Origin: Acetobacteraceae bacterium
GTDB lineage: Bacteria > Pseudomonadota > Alphaproteobacteria > Zavarziniales > Zavarziniaceae
DNA: 30,808 nucleotides
Assembly (NCBI GenBank): GCA_947379865.1
Contig: CANCOY010000040.1
Coordinates: 1-30,808 of the forward strand
Direction: 5' to 3'
Under the pieces are notes generated by a model. It saw nothing but the letters and a program-made list of their open reading frames with translations, searched no databases and was not told the origin of the DNA. The first letter of the stretch is position 1. The number at the start of each line of letters is the position of its first letter. Shown one piece after another: positions 28,308-30,808 of the stretch. Made by a program: the position numbers and the translations under genes.

Positions 28308-29894
28308 CTACCCTTGCCCCTCCGCGTCGGCCGCCAGCAGCGCTTCGAGGCTGGCCAGCGTATCGGCCTCGGCGGCGGGCTTGTCCCAGCGGATGCGGTT
28401 GATGCGGGGAAAGCGCATGGCGAGGCCGGCACGGTGGCGGGGGGAGCGCTGGAGGCGCTCGAAAGCGATTTCCAGCACCAGGGTCTTTTCCACCTCGCGC
28501 ACCGGCCCGAAGCGGTTGGTGGTGTGGCCGCGCACAAAGCGGTCAAGCTCGGCCAGTTCGGCGTCGGTGAAGCCGGAATAGGCCTTGCCCACGGGCACGA
28601 TCTCCCCCTCGCGCCACACCCCGAAGGTGTAATCGGAATAAAATGACGAGCGCTTGCCATGGCCGCGCTGGGCATACATCAGCACCGCATCCACCAATTG
28701 CGGATCGCGCTTCCACTTGAACCACGGGCCCTTGGGCCGCCCGCCCACATAGGGACTGTCGCCACGCTTCAGCATCAGCCCCTCCACCCCCGGCATGGCA
28801 GACTGGCGGCGCACCTCGCCCAGCGCCTCCCAATCGGCAAAGGGCACCATGGCCGAGAGGTCGAAGCCGGGCCGAAGGGCCTGCCCGAACCAGCCTTCCA
28901 GCCGCTGGCGGCGCTGGTCGAATGGCAGGGCGCGCAGATCCTCGCCGGCGTCCACCAGAATGTCATAGGCGCGGATCAGGGCGGGATAATCCCGCAGCAT
29001 GGCCTTTGACGGCGCCTTGCGGCCAAGGCGCTTCTGCAGGTCGGCAAAGGGCGCAACGGCGCCGCCGCGCACCACCAGAAGCTCACCATCCAGCGCCGCA
29101 TCAAAGTCGAGGCAGGCGAGCACATCAGGGAAGGAGGCGCCGATATCCTCGCCCGTGCGGGTATAAAGCCGCCGCACACCGCCAGAGGCCACCGCCTGCA
29201 CCCTGATGCCATCCCATTTCCATTCGGCGCGATAGGCGAGCGGATCAAGGCTGGCAAAGGCGGCGTCTTCCACGGGCTGGGCCAGCATGACGGGGCGAAA
29301 GGGGGCGCCGGTGCCAGCCTGGGGCTTTGGCCCCCGCCCCTCGGCCCAGGCAAACAGCGCCTCATAAGGCGGGCTCAGGCCATGCCAGACATCCTCGATC
29401 TCCTCGAGGTCGAGGGGGCCAAAGGCCGCCACCGCCGTGCGGGCAAGCCTGCCCGAGACGCCCACCCGCAGGCCCCCCAGCAACAGCTTCAGCAAGGCCC
29501 AGCGGCCCACGGGATCCAGCGCATCCAGCCAGCCGGCAATCAGGGCCGGCGTATCGGCCTTGCTGGTGGCGGCCAGGCCCGCCGCAATGTCGCCAAGGCT
29601 TGGCACCGCATTGGCGCCGTGGCGGGCGGGCCAGACCAGGGCCACGGTTTCCGCCAGATCGCCCACGAAATCATGGGACAGGCTGAACAGCACCGGGTCC
29701 ACCCGTTCGGCCACCAGCGTCCGGATCAGGGCGGGCTTGGCATAAGTGAAATCAACCTCCCCCGTCAGCGCCGCCAGCGCCCAGCCGCGTTCCGGATCGG
29801 GCACGGTGCGGAAATGCTCCGCCAGCAGGCGCAGCTTGCCGTTGCGCTGATATTGAAACGCCAGGGCATCCAGCAGGCGGGCAAAGCGCTCCAC
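28308..29894 (-). CDS. ATP-dependent DNA ligase (ligase-exonuclease cluster type)
   Basis: A 528-residue ligase that seals nicks using ATP. The adenylation lysine is K226 in AEWKWDGIRVQA (motif I, KxDG as KWDG); motif III is YDILVDAGEDLR, motif IV VEGLMLKRGDSPY and motif V WFKWKRDPQ. An N-terminal helical DNA-binding domain (about 1-200) and a C-terminal OB domain (about 400-510) complete the fold. It lacks LigD polymerase and nuclease domains. It starts with GTG 2 nt after the stop of the exonuclease, with GAGGA upstream. In many proteobacteria this ligase is clustered with a beta-CASP exonuclease, an Lhr-like helicase and a phosphoesterase. The last two would be outside the window. The main NAD ligase is elsewhere. 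Confidence 0.94.
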   Translation of the reverse strand: MERFARLLDALAFQYQRNGKLRLLAEHFRTVPDPERGWALAALTGEVDFTYAKPALIRTLVAERVDPVLFSLSHDFVGDLAETVALVWPARHGANAVPSLGDIAAGLAATSKADTPALIAGWLDALDPVGRWALLKLLLGGLRVGVSGRLARTAVAAFGPLDLEEIEDVWHGLSPPYEALFAWAEGRGPKPQAGTGAPFRPVMLAQPVEDAAFASLDPLAYRAEWKWDGIRVQAVASGGVRRLYTRTGEDIGASFPDVLACLDFDAALDGELLVVRGGAVAPFADLQKRLGRKAPSKAMLRDYPALIRAYDILVDAGEDLRALPFDQRRQRLEGWFGQALRPGFDLSAMVPFADWEALGEVRRQSAMPGVEGLMLKRGDSPYVGGRPKGPWFKWKRDPQLVDAVLMYAQRGHGKRSSFYSDYTFGVWREGEIVPVGKAYSGFTDAELAELDRFVRGHTTNRFGPVREVEKTLVLEIAFERLQRSPRHRAGLAMRFPRINRIRWDKPAAEADTLASLEALLAADAEGQG

Positions 29895-29896
29895 GG

Positions 29897-30808
29897 CTAG
29901 TCGTCCTCGTCTTCATAGCCAACCAGGGCCAGCGCCCGGGCACGCCGCTCTTGCGTTCTGGCCCAGTGCACCAGCGCTTCCTCGCGGCCATGGGTGACCC
30001 AGATTTCGGCCGGGTTCATTTCGTCGATTGTGGCGGTCAGTTCGTCCCAGTCGGCATGGTCGGAAATGATCAGGGGCAGTTCCACGCCGCGCTGGCGGGC
30101 CCGCGCCCGCACCCCCATCCAGCCAGAGGCCACCGCCGTGATCGGATCTGGCAGGCGCCGCGACCAGCGATCAGCCAGGGCAGACGGCGGCGCCAGCACG
30201 ATCTGCCCCGCCAGTTCCTTGCCCCCGGCCGCTGTTGCCGGCAGCAGTGGCCCCAGTTTCACCCCAAAACCCTCGTAGAGGGCGCAGAGGGGGGCGAGCG
30301 CGCCATGGACATGGATCGGCTCATCCACCCCGGCCTGGCGCAGCAGGGCAATCAGCCGCTGGGCCTTGCCCAAGGCATAGACCCCCACCAGCACCGGGCG
30401 TTCGGGAAACAGGGCGCGCGCCTTCAGCAACTTCGCGATCTCGTCCCCATCGGGCGGATGGCGGAACACGGGCAGGCCAAAGGTCGCCTCGGTGATGAAG
30501 ACATCGCAGGCCACAGGTTCAAACGCGGTGCAGGTGGGATCGGCCCGGCGCTTGTAATCGCCTGAGACCACCACGCGCGCGCCGCCCCCTTCCACCAGCA
30601 CCTGGGCCGAGCCCAGCACATGGCCGGCGGGAAAAAGCGTTACCCTGGCCTCGCCAATGCTCAGGCCCTGGCCATAGCCCAGCGCCTGGGTGGCGTGGCC
30701 GGCGCTGCCCCCCTGGCGGGCGGCCATGATCGCCAGTGTTTCGGCGGTGGCCAGCACATGGGCATGGCCCGGGCGGGCGTGATCGGCATGGCCATGGGTG
30801 ATCACCGC
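29897..30808 (-). CDS. Ligase-associated beta-CASP exonuclease (5' end outside window)
   Basis: A metallo-beta-lactamase fold nuclease, cut by the right edge; 303 codons plus stop are visible and about 25-30 N-terminal residues are missing. The metal-binding motif THGHADHA lies at the edge, and later HVLGSAQVLVEGGGARVVVSGDYKR (in parts) and ISDHADWDEL belong to the beta-CASP pattern. The family (TIGR04122-like) is annotated as ligase-associated DNA exonuclease or mRNA 3'-processing factor. The stop is 2 nt from the ligase start, so the pair form one operon. The GTG at 30805 is not the true start; the frame is open to the edge. Confidence 0.88.
   Translation of the reverse strand, partial: AVITHGHADHARPGHAHVLATAETLAIMAARQGGSAGHATQALGYGQGLSIGEARVTLFPAGHVLGSAQVLVEGGGARVVVSGDYKRRADPTCTAFEPVACDVFITEATFGLPVFRHPPDGDEIAKLLKARALFPERPVLVGVYALGKAQRLIALLRQAGVDEPIHVHGALAPLCALYEGFGVKLGPLLPATAAGGKELAGQIVLAPPSALADRWSRRLPDPITAVASGWMGVRARARQRGVELPLIISDHADWDELTATIDEMNPAEIWVTHGREEALVHWARTQERRARALALVGYEDEDD

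Overview
The window reads as a GC-rich chromosomal segment of an alphaproteobacterium. The evidence is a Caulobacter-type Tad/Cpa pilus cluster, the ispH-thrB-rnhA gene order, a riboswitch-led gcv operon with split glycine decarboxylase genes, a DUF1217 gene with a perfect CtrA-type box, and a TipF-like degenerate EAL protein. I cannot name the genus. No tRNA, rRNA, CRISPR array, transposase or prophage gene was seen.

Layout. 1-2400: a DUF1217 (probably flagellum-associated) gene running off the left edge, a small KGG-repeat stress protein and a NagZ-type glycosidase, all on the minus strand. 2565-12401: a nine-gene plus-strand pilus run (cpaA, cpaB, cpaC, cpaD, cpaE, cpaF, tadB, tadC and a large GT-C-like membrane protein). 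12402-14196: terminator-like hairpins, then the Flp pilin and a TadD-like TPR/SPOR lipoprotein on the minus strand, converging on the pilus run. 14365-19057: gcvT-gcvH-gcvPA-gcvPB on the minus strand, with a promoter and a tandem glycine riboswitch. 19155-19950: a lipoprotein and a double CDGSH iron-sulfur protein. 20109-22504: ispH, thrB, rnhA. 22578-23661: two thiol peroxidases on the minus strand. 23814-26910: TipF-like EAL protein, HAD phosphatase and quinone oxidoreductase. 26965-28231: a patch of decayed toxin-antitoxin genes. 28308-30808: an ATP-dependent DNA ligase and its partner beta-CASP exonuclease, the latter cut by the right edge.

How the genes work together. The pilus run supplies the prepilin peptidase, secretin channel, polar localiser, motor ATPase and inner-membrane platform; Flp and TadD come from a separate converging unit. 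The minor pilins TadE/F/G are not in the window. The gcv operon encodes the T, H and split P proteins of glycine cleavage; its leader can be drawn as a translational ON switch in which glycine binding frees the gcvT ribosome-binding site.

Most worth a second look: (1) the riboswitch expression platform; (2) a RES toxin gene frameshifted by an imperfect 20-bp tandem duplication, lying against an amputated vapC; (3) the uncharacterised GT-C-like protein closing the Tad run; (4) CtrA-type boxes about 60 nt upstream of both the DUF1217 and the TipF-like genes; (5) a probably leaderless tadD. Most of the window is otherwise housekeeping or known accessory machinery.
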